Of a stretch of 64,000 nucleotides of DNA, positions 43,951 through 53,613 are shown one piece after another. The first letter of the stretch is position 1. The number at the start of each line of letters is the position of its first letter. A program made the translations under genes and the position numbers. Source of the stretch: an uncultured Pseudoteredinibacter sp. (GTDB lineage Bacteria; Pseudomonadota; Gammaproteobacteria; Pseudomonadales; Cellvibrionaceae). The notes beneath the pieces were generated by a model. The model made no database searches. It saw only the letters and a program-made list of their open reading frames with translations, and was not told the origin of the DNA. Where the stretch lies: the NCBI RefSeq assembly GCF_947500695.1, contig NZ_CANMSS010000002.1, positions 248,001 to 312,000 on the forward strand, in the 5' to 3' direction.

Positions 43951-44514
43951 TTAAGCCAACTCTTGCTGCTCATCTTGACGGCTGATGTACAGCGCCGTTT
44001 CAAGCAGCAGGCCCATATCTTGGTGGTCTCGCGGATCAACAACTAGCAAGGGGATATTCTGATCTAAACATTCGAAGACCTGAAACTTATGTAATTCGCG
44101 GCTAAAAACCGTCGCACCAGGATCGGGTTTAACATCCATATGACTGATACCCACCACAATGTGAGTGCTTTTCGCCAAATCTCCTATTTGTAATAGCTGC
44201 TCCCTTAACATCGCTAAAGGGTTGTGCACCGCATTGCTGATCAGTATCACCACCGCCGCCACTCCTCGTCGGAGCAAAACTTGGATAGTTTCACTGTTTT
44301 GGCTACCTTGGGTGCCCAACAAATGCATAGATTGCCCATCACGCATATTGATCAATTCATAGTCGATCGAGTCCCCAAACAGCACATTATGCTGGGGATT
44401 TGCTAGGCCTAAACCGTGATCATCAAATGCTGATCGAGCCTCGCTGATGGTTTTGATAGCCGTGCTTTTCCCTGCACCAGAGGGGCCTACGAAAACAATT
44501 TTATGCTCACTCAT
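43951..44514 (-). CDS. small GTPase-like protein (COG2229/MglA-like), divergent
   Basis: 187 aa from the ATG at 44514 ('MSEHKIVFVGPSGAGKST'), which has GGGA about 6 nt upstream; a longer reading to 44547 is open. Walker A is 'VGPSGAGKSTAIKTI'. The G3 region, usually 'LxGTPGQxRF' in this family, reads 'MHLLGTQGSQNSETIQ', and the G4 element (NKxD) reads 'VVGISHMDV'. Nucleotide binding is likely, but the hydrolysis and base-specificity motifs are unusual. Related proteins work in polarity and motility switches. It is divergent from a CheC-like response regulator and a PAS protein, which suggests a shared signalling task. Convergent with mksB. Confidence 0.82.
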   Translation of the reverse strand: MSEHKIVFVGPSGAGKSTAIKTISEARSAFDDHGLGLANPQHNVLFGDSIDYELINMRDGQSMHLLGTQGSQNSETIQVLLRRGVAAVVILISNAVHNPLAMLREQLLQIGDLAKSTHIVVGISHMDVKPDPGATVFSRELHKFQVFECLDQNIPLLVVDPRDHQDMGLLLETALYISRQDEQQELA

Positions 44515-44798
44515 TACTCTTCCCTGTGGGTAATACCTGGACCCCAAACCGAAGTTAATTAGTTAGTTTGATGGTTTTATTTGCCTACTGGCACTAAAGA
44601 GCCAAACATTATGCTTTTCCAAGTTGAACCTCAAATGAATAACTACAAGTATTTTGAGGAAATAAATCACACAAACTGGATGCTTAGCGAACAAGCCCTC
44701 TAAAAATTTGCGCAGGAATCACCAAGTCATCGATATCAGGCAGAAAGCTGGAAATTCTCTGCTACATTTATTAGTAGTTTCAAAAATAAGAGCAAACC

Positions 44799-45875
44799 AT
44801 GTCCACTCCTGTATTAATCTGTGACGATTCCAATATGGCGCGTAAACAATGCGCCCGCTCTCTGCCTGATGGCTGGCCTGTTGATGTTAGCTTTGCGACA
44901 AATGGCCAAGAAGGCGTTGACGCGATCAAAGAAGGCAAGGCTGAATTGCTACTACTAGACCTCAATATGCCCGTTATGGACGGCTATGAAGTCCTAGAGG
45001 CGATCCGCGCACAAGATCTCGAGACGATGGTCGTTGTCATTTCTGGTGACATTCAACCAGAAGCCCGCAGCCGGGTAAGACAGCTTGGGGCTATCGATTT
45101 CATTAAGAAGCCTGTCGATAAAGACAAGCTAACCAGTATGTTGCTTGAGTACGGCATAATTGATGCTGAGCTGCTCGCAAATAATGAGCAGCAGGTCGTT
45201 GAGCCTCAAGTAGTCAAAGAGAAGCCTAGTAAACCTTTGGAGCTTAACAAGAGCGAAAGCGACAATAGCATTAAGGAGCTAGACCCCCAGCTTCGCGATT
45301 GCTTACAAGAAATTTCAAATGTTGCCATGGGGCAAGCGGGCGACATGCTAGCTCGCTTGCTTAAAGTCTTTGTAGAGCTCCCAATTCCCAACGTCAATCT
45401 TATTGAAGTCAGTGAACTATGCATGGCTTTTGCCTCAGTTGAGGATTTTGACGAAACCTCCGGGGTTTGCCAGGGGTTCATCGGCTCTGGCATCAGTGGT
45501 GAGGCATTACTGATTTTAAACGACTCTAGTTTTGGCGATATGGCAGCCCTCTTAAACTATAAAGGGCAGCTTGACGACAGTGCTGAACTCGAAGTACTCA
45601 TGGATATTTCAAATATTCTTGTAGGCGCCTATCTAAAAGGTTTGGCCGAACAGCTAGACCTTCATTTCAGCCGCGGTGCTCCAGTAGTTTTAGGGCAGCA
45701 TTGCGACGTAAGCCAACTTTTGGAAACCAATAACCAGGCTTGGCAACGAACATTAGCTATCGAACTAAGCTATGCCATAGAAGACTATCCAATCAAATGC
45801 GATCTCTTGCTGTTCTTTACCGAAGATAGCATCCCTCATTTGGCGCACCATGCATCTTACTTATTGGACGACTAA
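44799..45875 (+). CDS. response regulator with CheC/CheX-like phosphatase domain
   Basis: 358 aa. Receiver domain about 1-120: 'PVLICDDSNMARKQCARSL', phospho-acceptor Asp in 'ELLLLDLNMPVMDGYEVLEA', 'VVVISGD', Lys in 'IDFIKKPVDKD'. A linker (about 128-165) leads to a CheC-type domain with the two characteristic helices 'LQEISNVAMGQAGDMLARLL' (E-x2-N) and 'LMDISNILVGAYLKGLAEQL' (D-x2-N). In CheC the E/N pairs remove phosphate from CheY-P. Linked to a receiver it may act on itself or on another regulator. A PAS-only gene follows 5 bp later and is co-transcribed. No chemotaxis kinase gene is nearby. Confidence 0.88.
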   Translation: MSTPVLICDDSNMARKQCARSLPDGWPVDVSFATNGQEGVDAIKEGKAELLLLDLNMPVMDGYEVLEAIRAQDLETMVVVISGDIQPEARSRVRQLGAIDFIKKPVDKDKLTSMLLEYGIIDAELLANNEQQVVEPQVVKEKPSKPLELNKSESDNSIKELDPQLRDCLQEISNVAMGQAGDMLARLLKVFVELPIPNVNLIEVSELCMAFASVEDFDETSGVCQGFIGSGISGEALLILNDSSFGDMAALLNYKGQLDDSAELEVLMDISNILVGAYLKGLAEQLDLHFSRGAPVVLGQHCDVSQLLETNNQAWQRTLAIELSYAIEDYPIKCDLLLFFTEDSIPHLAHHASYLLDD

Positions 45876-45880
45876 ACACC

Positions 45881-46342
45881 ATGATCGAACAAGATGATCA
45901 ATTAAAAGAATTCTATTGGTACATCGATATTTTACAAAATGTCGATGTCGGCCTTGCGGTATTGGATAAAGACTACAATATTCAGTTGTGGAACGGCTTT
46001 ATGGAAAACCATAGCGGTCAGCACCCCAATTCCACTAAGGACAAAAACCTCTTTGAACTATTTCCAGAAATTGATGAGGCCCGATTTCGTAGCAAAGCCG
46101 AGTCGGTATTTCTTCTGCAAAGTAGTGCGTTTAGTAGTTGGGAGCAAAGGCCCTATCTGTTTAAATTCAAAACCTATCGCCCCATTACCTGTACAGCGCC
46201 TCATATGTATCAGAACACTACCATCATCCCATTGGTGTCAACGACTGGAGAGGTTAATCATATCTGTGTCATAGTTTATGATGTGACTGAAGAAGCGATG
46301 TACAAACTCGGTCAAGAAAACACCGCTGCGCTCAGCGCCTAA
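45881..46342 (+). CDS. PAS domain protein
   Basis: 153 aa made of essentially one PAS domain: 'YWYIDILQNVDVGLAVLDKD', 'IQLWNGFMENHSGQHPN', 'LFELFPEID', and the last strands 'TTGEVNHICVIVYDVTEEAM'. No output domain, so it must act through a partner. The gene begins 5 bp after the CheC-like response regulator, which makes that protein the best candidate. Ligand unknown. The 'ELFPEID...FRSKAESVFL' part is common in PAS proteins of cyclic-di-GMP and energy-taxis systems of marine gammaproteobacteria. Confidence 0.85.
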   Translation: MIEQDDQLKEFYWYIDILQNVDVGLAVLDKDYNIQLWNGFMENHSGQHPNSTKDKNLFELFPEIDEARFRSKAESVFLLQSSAFSSWEQRPYLFKFKTYRPITCTAPHMYQNTTIIPLVSTTGEVNHICVIVYDVTEEAMYKLGQENTAALSA

Positions 46343-46769
46343 AAACCGTTCAGGCGGAACTAGATGCTCTAGCCGCCTGTCAGTTCAACTGTTTACTCAA
46401 TTAACTTTCCTTTAAAAGTGGCTTTTTAAAGCGCTGATTTATTCATAGTTTCTACCACTTGCACACCACTTAGATCACCAACACTAAAATTCTAAGCGCC
46501 TGATTTGTTTGGGATATTTACAAGCCACAAAATTTCTAAAAAATAAATTTCCACAAAGTCTTGCCAAAGAGACCTAAAGGTGAAAATATTGTGGGTTCAC
46601 GCCGCGCATCTACTCTAGATTAAAGCGCCAAAATTTAAAAAAATCGTAACGATTAAGCCCTAGTTTTAATCATCCAATACTGTTATAAAAATCAAAGGTG
46701 GCTTTGCTAAGCAAGCTAAACTGCCGAACTAGCTCAGTCATTCCCATTCCACCAAAAAAGGGATTACAT
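46343..46769. other. 427-bp region without a gene
   Basis: Holds one hairpin at 46351-46379 (CAGGCGG / CCGCCTG outer, CTAGA / TCTAG inner stem, with a 2-nt bulge), perhaps a terminator of the PAS operon without a clear U run. The rest is AT-rich and should contain the promoter of the PhoH gene, but I cannot assign convincing -35/-10 elements. No convincing short ORF or tRNA is visible. Confidence 0.5.
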
Positions 46770-48176
46770 ATGGGTGAATCGCTGTTAACCATTAGGAATA
46801 CACAAAAAACAAAAAGCACTCGCTATGTATTAGATACAAATGTTTTAATTCATGATCCGACTGCTTTACTGAACTTTGAAGAACATAAAATATCCATCCC
46901 CATGACCGTACTTGAAGAACTTGATTCTTTGAAAAGTGGTCGCAATGCTGTCGCTGCTGATTGCCGGCAGGCTATTCGAGAGCTGGACAAAATTTTAGGC
47001 CGTGCAGACTTGGATGAAATTGAAGCTGGCGTGCCCATCAAGCGTGGTGAAAAAAGCCCAGAGCTTGGTAGCTTATCCATAATCATGCAGAAAACACCAG
47101 AAGGTGTCAGCACATTACCCACCCATCTCAACGACAATAAAATACTCAACGACATCTATTTTTTACAGCGCCAGAACCCAGAAGAACATATAGTGCTTAT
47201 CAGTAAAGACATCAATATGCGCTTAAAAGCTAAAGGTTGCGGTATCGAAGCTGAGGACTACCATAACGATCAACTTGTTACCGATATTGAAAAGCTGAAT
47301 AAAGGTTTCTTGGAATTCTCGGGCAGCTTCTGGGATCAAATTCAGCAAGTCGACACTCTGCAAGAATTAGGACGAACCACCCATCACCTAAAACGCTGCC
47401 AAATTTTGCAAGAATGCACACCCAATCAGTTTGTTTTAGACGAGCAGGGATTTGTTGGCAGGGTGCTCGAGGTAAGCGAAGAAGAAGTACAACTATTACA
47501 TCTAGATCAACATCAATTAATGGAAACCGAGGCTTGGGGCTTAAAGCCTAGGGATATCTATCAGGCCTGCGCCTTAAATTTATTACTCGACCCTGATGTG
47601 CATATTGTTAACCTAACGGGCTCGGCGGGCTCAGGAAAAACCATTTTGGCTTTGGCAGCGGCAATCGAAATGACCGTTGCAAATAAATACTATCGCAGGA
47701 TTATCGCCACTCGTTCCACTCAAGGCTTGGACGAAGACATCGGCTTTTTGCCTGGAACCGAAGCTGAAAAGATGGAGCCCTGGCTGGGTGCCATTACCGA
47801 CAACTTAGAAGCCTTGCACTGTGATGACGAAGATTGCTCGGGAAGCGTTGATTATGTGCTTAACAAGGTACCTTTGCATTTTAAGTCTCTGAACTATATT
47901 CGCGGCCGTAGCTTTCAACATAGCTTGATTTTGATTGATGAGTGCCAAAACCTAACGCCCCATCAAATTAAAACCATTATTACTCGTGCAGGCTCAGGCT
48001 CGAAAGTAATTTGCTTGGGTAATCTTGCTCAAATCGATACCCCCTATCTCAATGCGACCAGTTCGGGTTTAACGTATCTGAGTGAGCGTTTTAAGGGCTT
48101 TCAACAGGGCGGGAATATTCAACTGCAGGGCGTACCTCGATCGATCTTAGCCGAGTACGCGGAATCGCACCTTTAA
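46770..48176 (+). CDS. PIN domain-PhoH family ATPase (YlaK/PhoH2-like)
   Basis: 468 aa from the ATG at 46770 ('MGESLLTIRNTQKTKSTRYV'), which has GGGA 6 nt upstream; an upstream reading to 46698 is open. The N-terminal PIN ribonuclease domain is about 18-150 ('YVLDTNVLIHDPTALLNFEE', 'MTVLEELDSLKSGRN', 'ILNDIYFLQ', 'VLISKDINMRLKA' with the acidic residues). The C-terminal PhoH ATPase has Walker A 'LTGSAGSGKTILALAAAIEM' and Walker B 'LILIDECQNL'. PIN-PhoH proteins unwind and cleave RNA. Single gene; a hairpin repeat lies 14 bp after its stop. Confidence 0.92.
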   Translation: MGESLLTIRNTQKTKSTRYVLDTNVLIHDPTALLNFEEHKISIPMTVLEELDSLKSGRNAVAADCRQAIRELDKILGRADLDEIEAGVPIKRGEKSPELGSLSIIMQKTPEGVSTLPTHLNDNKILNDIYFLQRQNPEEHIVLISKDINMRLKAKGCGIEAEDYHNDQLVTDIEKLNKGFLEFSGSFWDQIQQVDTLQELGRTTHHLKRCQILQECTPNQFVLDEQGFVGRVLEVSEEEVQLLHLDQHQLMETEAWGLKPRDIYQACALNLLLDPDVHIVNLTGSAGSGKTILALAAAIEMTVANKYYRRIIATRSTQGLDEDIGFLPGTEAEKMEPWLGAITDNLEALHCDDEDCSGSVDYVLNKVPLHFKSLNYIRGRSFQHSLILIDECQNLTPHQIKTIITRAGSGSKVICLGNLAQIDTPYLNATSSGLTYLSERFKGFQQGGNIQLQGVPRSILAEYAESHL

Positions 48177-48190
48177 ATAACACTACAAGC

Positions 48191-48217
48191 GGGTCAGAAC
48201 CTCTTCGGTTCTGACCC
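48191..48217. repeat. hairpin with GGGTCAGA tips
   Basis: Perfect 11-bp arms GGGTCAGAACC / GGTTCTGACCC with a 5-nt loop, between the convergent PhoH and YpfJ genes. The outer eight bases match those of the 31-bp inverted repeat at 24875-24939. It can act as a two-way terminator. Confidence 0.7.
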
Positions 48218-48227
48218 AAGAAAATGA

Positions 48228-49124
48228 CTACAACTTCGCCGCTTTAAAAGTATCGCAACTCTGCAAGTTACCTTGCTGCAAGCCGTTTTTAAACCAGCGA
48301 ATTCTTTGCTCGGATGAGCCATGGGTAAAAGCATCGGGTACTACATAACCCTGAGCTTGTTTTTGCAAGGTATCATCACCTATTGCACTGGCCGCTTGCA
48401 GAGCCTCTTCCACATCACCGGCTTCCAATATCTGCTGCTGCTTTTGAGCATGGTGAGCCCATACACCAGCATAGCAATCAGCTTGCAGCTCTACACGAAC
48501 TTGCAGGGCATTGCCCTCTGTTTTGCTGAGGCGGCGTTTAGCTTGATGAGTTTTATCAAGAATACCAAACACATTTTGCAAGTGATGGCCTACTTCATGA
48601 GCGATAACATAAGCTTGGGCAAAGTCACCAGGGGCGCCATGGCGACGAGCCAATTCATCAAAGAAACCCAAATCTAAATACACTTTATCATCGGCTGGGC
48701 AGTAAAAGGGCCCCATTGCCGAGGAGGCTTGGCCGCAGGCACTGCGTACTCCATTACGAAATAATACTAAGCGCGGTTGCGGGTAGGCTTTGCCGAAGCT
48801 CTGTTGGAATATTGCGCCCCAAACATCTTCGGTCTGCCCGAGTACTGCGGTCACAAAGTCAGCCCGCAAATTATCTTCCTGGCTGTTTTGTACCTTAGCC
48901 TGACTAAGGCCTTGTTGACCCGGCTGCAATAAACTCAAAGGATTAAAGCCTAGAAAATAAGCAATCGCGCCAACAGCCAACACGATTCTGCCCACCTTAG
49001 TGCCGATCAGCATACGAATAATGGGCAAGAAGTTCGCTATCGAGCCACCACCGCCAAACTGGGATGGTGAATTATTGCGCTGATCATCAACATTATCGCT
49101 GCGACGACTGTCTCGCCATTTCAT
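48228..49124 (-). CDS. neutral zinc metallopeptidase, YpfJ family
   Basis: 298 aa, starting 'MKWRDSRRSDNVDDQRNN', typical of the YpfJ/putative neutral zinc metallopeptidase family. A Gly/Ser-rich region and a transmembrane segment (about 43-62) follow. The zinc-binding motif 'AYVIAHEVGHHLQNVFG' (HExxH) is at about 165-181, and the C-terminal part is 'ELQADCYAGVWAHHAQKQQQ', in which the downstream Glu/Asp may be the third ligand. The catalytic domain is expected in the periplasm. Physiological substrate unknown. Single gene, divergent from gmk. Confidence 0.92.
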   Translation of the reverse strand: MKWRDSRRSDNVDDQRNNSPSQFGGGGSIANFLPIIRMLIGTKVGRIVLAVGAIAYFLGFNPLSLLQPGQQGLSQAKVQNSQEDNLRADFVTAVLGQTEDVWGAIFQQSFGKAYPQPRLVLFRNGVRSACGQASSAMGPFYCPADDKVYLDLGFFDELARRHGAPGDFAQAYVIAHEVGHHLQNVFGILDKTHQAKRRLSKTEGNALQVRVELQADCYAGVWAHHAQKQQQILEAGDVEEALQAASAIGDDTLQKQAQGYVVPDAFTHGSSEQRIRWFKNGLQQGNLQSCDTFKAAKL

Positions 49125-49197
49125 GAGCTACCCTCAATATCTCTAATTGGCTGCTAAGCCCTCAACAAAGCGAGCAAGGCTCTAAGGCTTAGGTTAA

Positions 49198-49869
<672 letters not shown>

Positions 49870-50054
49870 GTGCAAATACAGGCCAGCCCTTGCCTGGCCT
49901 GGTCAAAATGCGTACACTAGCGCCCCTTTTTATATCTATGGCTCTAACTTAGCTAGGTATTTTGCAAAAATACCTCATTCAGGCTATAACTCAGCGGTAG
50001 ATGATTTTTGCTAAAGGCCCAAATGTTGGGCAAATTTGAGAATAGGAAAGACTA

Positions 50055-50315
50055 ATGGCCCGTATCACCGTTGAAGATTGCCTCAACCACGTTGATAACC
50101 GTTTTGAACTGGTAATTGTTGGCAGCAAGCGCGCGCGTCAAATCGCCGTGCAGGGTAAAGAGCCTATGGTTCCAGAGGAAAACGACAAGCCTACCGTTAT
50201 CGCACTGCGCGAAATCGAAGAAGGTTTGATTGATCCTGCCATGTTCGATGTTGAAGAAGATGAGCAAGATGAAATGCCAATCATGCCTATGCAAGAGCCA
50301 GGCATCGAGCTGTAA
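50055..50315 (+). CDS. rpoZ: RNA polymerase omega subunit
   Basis: 86 aa. It begins '[20 protein letters not shown]' and continues '[20 protein letters not shown]' and '[17 protein letters not shown]', the conserved core of omega. The acidic C-terminal tail ('[15 protein letters not shown]') is variable in the family. Omega helps assemble the beta-prime subunit and forms part of a ppGpp-binding site. A strong terminator follows, so spoT is probably read mainly from its own promoter or by read-through. Confidence 0.96.
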   Translation: MARITVEDCLNHVDNRFELVIVGSKRARQIAVQGKEPMVPEENDKPTVIALREIEEGLIDPAMFDVEEDEQDEMPIMPMQEPGIEL

Positions 50316-50376
50316 AACAAAAGCGTAATTTGGCACTGACCTCCGGCTGTTAATAGCCACAGAATGTGTTACTTTT

Positions 50377-50418
50377 AAAGCTAGGCACGTTAGCAAGAGC
50401 TAACGCCCTAGCTTTTTT
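50377..50418 (+). terminator. intrinsic terminator between rpoZ and spoT
   Basis: Two stacked stems: outer AAAGCTAGG / CCTAGCTTT and inner CGTTAGC / GCTAACG, with a small internal loop, followed by a T-rich run (TTTTTTGTTTT). Typical factor-independent terminator. Confidence 0.85.
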
Positions 50419-50479
50419 GTTTTCTGGCCGCCGTGTGATGTGATCTATCTACGGGGTTCTTGAGTTACTGGAGCCTAAT

Positions 50480-52588
50480 TTGCAAACCATTGAGTCCCTC
50501 AGCAATCGACTCTCATCATATCTTGATCCAGAGCAGATCAACCTTGTCCGACGCGCGTACTACTATGCCGAGCAGGCCCACGACGGGCAAACCCGTCGTA
50601 GTGGTGAGCCTTATGTAACTCATCCACTGGCTGTCGCAGCAATTTTAAGCTCAATGCATATGGACCATCAAAGCCTGATGGCCGCCATGCTGCACGACGT
50701 TATCGAAGATACCGGCATCCCCAAAAAGGCACTTGCCAACCAATTTGGCGATACCGTTGCCGAGCTGGTCGATGGGGTGAGTAAGCTAACCCAAATCGAG
50801 TTTGGCTCCCGCGAAGAAAAGCAGGCCGAGAACTTCCAAAAAATGGCCCTGGCCATGGCCAACGATATCCGCGTGATATTGGTGAAGCTGGCCGACCGCT
50901 TACATAATATGCGTACCTTGGGAGCGCTGGCTTCAGAAAAGATGCGGCGCATCGCCACCGAAACCCTAGATATTTACGCCCCTATCGCTCACCGCCTGGG
51001 CATGAACGATATGCGTATCGAGTTCGAGAATCGCGGCTTCTCGGCGATGTATCCGCTACGTGCTCGACGCTTGCAGGCAGCACTGCAAGAAGCCCGAGGC
51101 AATCGCAAAGAGCTGGTCGAGAATATCCAAAGCGCGATTGAAACACGACTTGAAAAAGAAGACATCGCCTCATTAGTACTCGGGCGAGAAAAGCACCTCT
51201 ACAGCATCTATCAAAAGATGCGCGCCAAAAAGAAATCTTTCCGCGAAATTATGGATGTCTATGCCTTCCGCATTATTGTTGAAGATGTAGACACCTGTTA
51301 CCGCGTACTAGGGGTAATGCACAATCTTTATAAACCGGTAATTAGCGAATTCAAAGACTATATCGCTATCCCCAAGGCCAATGGATATCAATCGCTACAT
51401 ACGGTATTGGTCGGCATGCACGGTGTGCCCATTGAAGTGCAAATTCGCACCAAGGAAATGGACGAGCTAGCCAATACAGGTATTGCTGCGCACTGGCTCT
51501 ATAAAGCCGACGAAGATAGCCCTGTTAGTAACCAGGCTAGGGCAAGGCAATGGGTGCAAGGTCTACTCGAAATTCAACAACAGGCCGGTAACTCATTAGA
51601 GTTTATTGAAAACGTTAAGATCGACCTCTTCCCAGATGAGGTTTATGTATTTACCCCCAAAGGCAAAATTATCAGCTTACCCTCTGGGGCAACAGCGGTA
51701 GATTTCGCCTACTCAGTTCACACAGGGGTAGGGCATCGCTGTGTCGCTTGCCGAATTAATGATCGCCTTGCGCCTTTATCACAGCCATTAAAGAGCGGTG
51801 AAAAAGTTAAAATCATCACCGCCGCAGGCGCACAACCCAACCCTGCGTGGCTGAACTTCACAACTTCGGGTAAGGCACGTAGCTCTATTCGTCACTTCTT
51901 GAAGAATCAGCGCCACCACGAATCTATCGAGCTGGGTGAGCGTTTATTAGGCCGAGCTCTGGCAAATATTAATACCCGCCTAGACGAGCTTTCTGAAAAT
52001 CAGATTCAACTACTTCTAGACGAAACCCATATGAACAATATGGAAGCCTTACTAGAAGATATAGGCCTTGGTAACCGCTTGGCGAATGCTGTCGCCAATA
52101 TCCTGCAGCAAGACGCCGAGGACAATAAAGCCACTAATATTCACTCACCACTAATGATCGACAGCGATGAAGGCATGCTGATTAGCTTCGCCCGCTGCTG
52201 CCGCCCAATTCCGGGCGACCCAATTATTGGCCACCTAAGTGCCGGTAAAGGATTAGTGGTGCACGTAGAAGACTGCAACAATATTGCAGAACTGCGTCAC
52301 TCTCCAGAAAAAATCAGTTTGGTAAACTGGGCTCCTAATGTCAGTGGCGAATTCTTAGTTGATATTAAGGTGGAAGTAGAATCCCAGCGCGGAATCATTG
52401 CCAGCCTTGCCAATCGCATGGCTGAAGCCGGCGCCCATATCGAACGCATCAATGTGGATGAACGCGATGCCCACAACAGCGTGATTGAGCTCTGTATCGG
52501 TGTGCAAAATCGTGTTCACCTCGCCAACGTTATTCGCCGGGTGCGCAATATGCACTCGGTAATTAAGCTGACTCGCAGCAAAAATTAG
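50480..52588 (+). CDS. spoT: bifunctional (p)ppGpp synthetase/hydrolase
   Basis: 702 aa. The HD hydrolase domain ('AMLHDVIEDTGIPKKA', 'VKLADRLHNMRTLGAL') is at about 30-180, the synthetase domain ('YSIYQKMRAKKKSFREIMDV', 'PKANGYQSLHTVLVG') at about 240-350, then TGS ('VYVFTPKGKIISLPSGATAV'), a conserved Cys region ('FARCCRPIPGDPIIGHL') and the C-terminal ACT domain. The start is a TTG with GGAG 6 nt upstream; the resulting N-terminus ('MQTIESLSNRLSSYLDPEQI') aligns with SpoT of pseudomonads, so the rare start is well supported. Function: stringent response control. Confidence 0.96.
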   Translation: MQTIESLSNRLSSYLDPEQINLVRRAYYYAEQAHDGQTRRSGEPYVTHPLAVAAILSSMHMDHQSLMAAMLHDVIEDTGIPKKALANQFGDTVAELVDGVSKLTQIEFGSREEKQAENFQKMALAMANDIRVILVKLADRLHNMRTLGALASEKMRRIATETLDIYAPIAHRLGMNDMRIEFENRGFSAMYPLRARRLQAALQEARGNRKELVENIQSAIETRLEKEDIASLVLGREKHLYSIYQKMRAKKKSFREIMDVYAFRIIVEDVDTCYRVLGVMHNLYKPVISEFKDYIAIPKANGYQSLHTVLVGMHGVPIEVQIRTKEMDELANTGIAAHWLYKADEDSPVSNQARARQWVQGLLEIQQQAGNSLEFIENVKIDLFPDEVYVFTPKGKIISLPSGATAVDFAYSVHTGVGHRCVACRINDRLAPLSQPLKSGEKVKIITAAGAQPNPAWLNFTTSGKARSSIRHFLKNQRHHESIELGERLLGRALANINTRLDELSENQIQLLLDETHMNNMEALLEDIGLGNRLANAVANILQQDAEDNKATNIHSPLMIDSDEGMLISFARCCRPIPGDPIIGHLSAGKGLVVHVEDCNNIAELRHSPEKISLVNWAPNVSGEFLVDIKVEVESQRGIIASLANRMAEAGAHIERINVDERDAHNSVIELCIGVQNRVHLANVIRRVRNMHSVIKLTRSKN

Positions 52589-52615
52589 TAAGTTAAAAAC
52601 CATTTGAGAAAGACC

Positions 52616-52999
52616 ATGCCAAATCGTTCTATTGTAGAAACCAGTAACGCGCCTTCAGCAATCGGCACATACTCGCAAGCCGTAAAGGTTAACAACACCG
52701 TTTACCTATCAGGCCAAATCCCGTTGATCCCCGAAACCATGACTTTGGTAGAGGGTGATTTTGAAGCCCAAGCGCATCAGGTTTTTAAAAACCTATCCGC
52801 AGTATGCGAAGCTTCTGGCGGCAGCATTCAGCAAATTGTTAAGCTAAATATCTACCTTACAGACTTGGGCAACTTCCCAATCGTAAACGAAGTGATGGCA
52901 CAGTATTTTGAACAGCCCTACCCAGCGCGTGCAGCTATCGGCATTAGCCAGCTACCAAAAGATTCTTTGATCGAAGCTGATGGCATTTTAGTCGTATAA
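52616..52999 (+). CDS. ridA: RidA family 2-iminobutanoate/2-iminopropanoate deaminase
   Basis: 127 aa from ATG 52616; a TTG four codons earlier is open but less likely. Signatures: '[18 protein letters not shown]', '[14 protein letters not shown]', '[20 protein letters not shown]' and the C-terminal '[20 protein letters not shown]' with the Arg that binds the substrate carboxylate. It hydrolyses reactive enamine/imine intermediates from PLP enzymes. Follows spoT by 27 bp as in related genomes. Confidence 0.95.
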   Translation: MPNRSIVETSNAPSAIGTYSQAVKVNNTVYLSGQIPLIPETMTLVEGDFEAQAHQVFKNLSAVCEASGGSIQQIVKLNIYLTDLGNFPIVNEVMAQYFEQPYPARAAIGISQLPKDSLIEADGILVV

Positions 53000-53071
53000 G
53001 TATTTCTCTGGACAGGGAAGTCTAGTGCTCCAAGCAAGCTTTCCTGCTGTTTTACACAATAAGGATGTTTT

Positions 53072-53611
53072 ATGTCTGCACAGAAGTTATGTCTTGTTCT
53101 AACAAGTATATTGCTCACCTACTCAAATAATTCCACCAGCTCAGAAATCGTACCGAATCTTGGCAGCAATGAAGCGTATTTATTGCTCGCCGTACATGTA
53201 CACGATGTCGTGCCCCACAAAATAATGCTCAAAGGTGACGGCCTATTATCAAGCGAAAGCATGACCGATATTATCCCCGGGGATCAATACAAATTAATCA
53301 GTGTAGCTCCAGGAAAATATACATTTAGCAAGATCTATCAAAATAAACTGCTAAAAGATGCTTATTGGAATATAGAAGATCAAGAGCACACTATTACAGT
53401 GAAGCCTGGAGTGATTAATTATGGCGGGCACTTGATCACTGAGCTGGGCTTTGGTGATATTGCCCACTTTAGAATGAAAAACCGCTCTAGCCTAGCCTTA
53501 GAGTACTTATCAAATTGCTGCTCCGAGCTACTCAATTCATACAAACTGGATTACACCGGCTTGGTCTCAGACCCTTACCTAAAATTCGCACAAGAAAAAG
53601 GGAGCAACTAA
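53072..53611 (+). CDS. small secreted protein, partner of the S9 peptidase, copy 1
   Basis: 179 aa, no recognised family. Signal peptide likely within residues 1-24. A paralog at 55672 shares 'YLLLAV', 'KIMLKG' against 'KILLKG', 'GDQYKL' against 'GDNYRI', 'AYWNIEDQEHTITV', 'YGGHLITE', 'NRSSLALEYLSNCC' against 'NRSSRAYKYLKECC', and a final 'DPYLKF'. The conserved Cys pair may form a disulphide. The mature protein looks all-beta in its first 110 residues. AAGGA lies 6 nt before the ATG. The peptidase gene starts 2 bp after its stop, so the two are co-expressed. Possibly a periplasmic partner or anchor of the peptidase; inferred from context only. Confidence 0.75.
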   Translation: MSAQKLCLVLTSILLTYSNNSTSSEIVPNLGSNEAYLLLAVHVHDVVPHKIMLKGDGLLSSESMTDIIPGDQYKLISVAPGKYTFSKIYQNKLLKDAYWNIEDQEHTITVKPGVINYGGHLITELGFGDIAHFRMKNRSSLALEYLSNCCSELLNSYKLDYTGLVSDPYLKFAQEKGSN

Positions 53612-53613
53612 GC

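Noticed and set aside
43951..44514. The GTPase-like gene as the missing fourth subunit of the MksBEF/Wadjet operon
   Set aside because: It is on the opposite strand, has a P-loop small-GTPase layout, and shows none of the topoisomerase/nuclease-like features of JetD.
44611..44703. 30-codon ORF (ATG to TAA) in the gap between the GTPase-like and CheC-like genes
   Set aside because: There is no ribosome binding site before it and no recognisable sequence pattern, so chance is the simplest reading.
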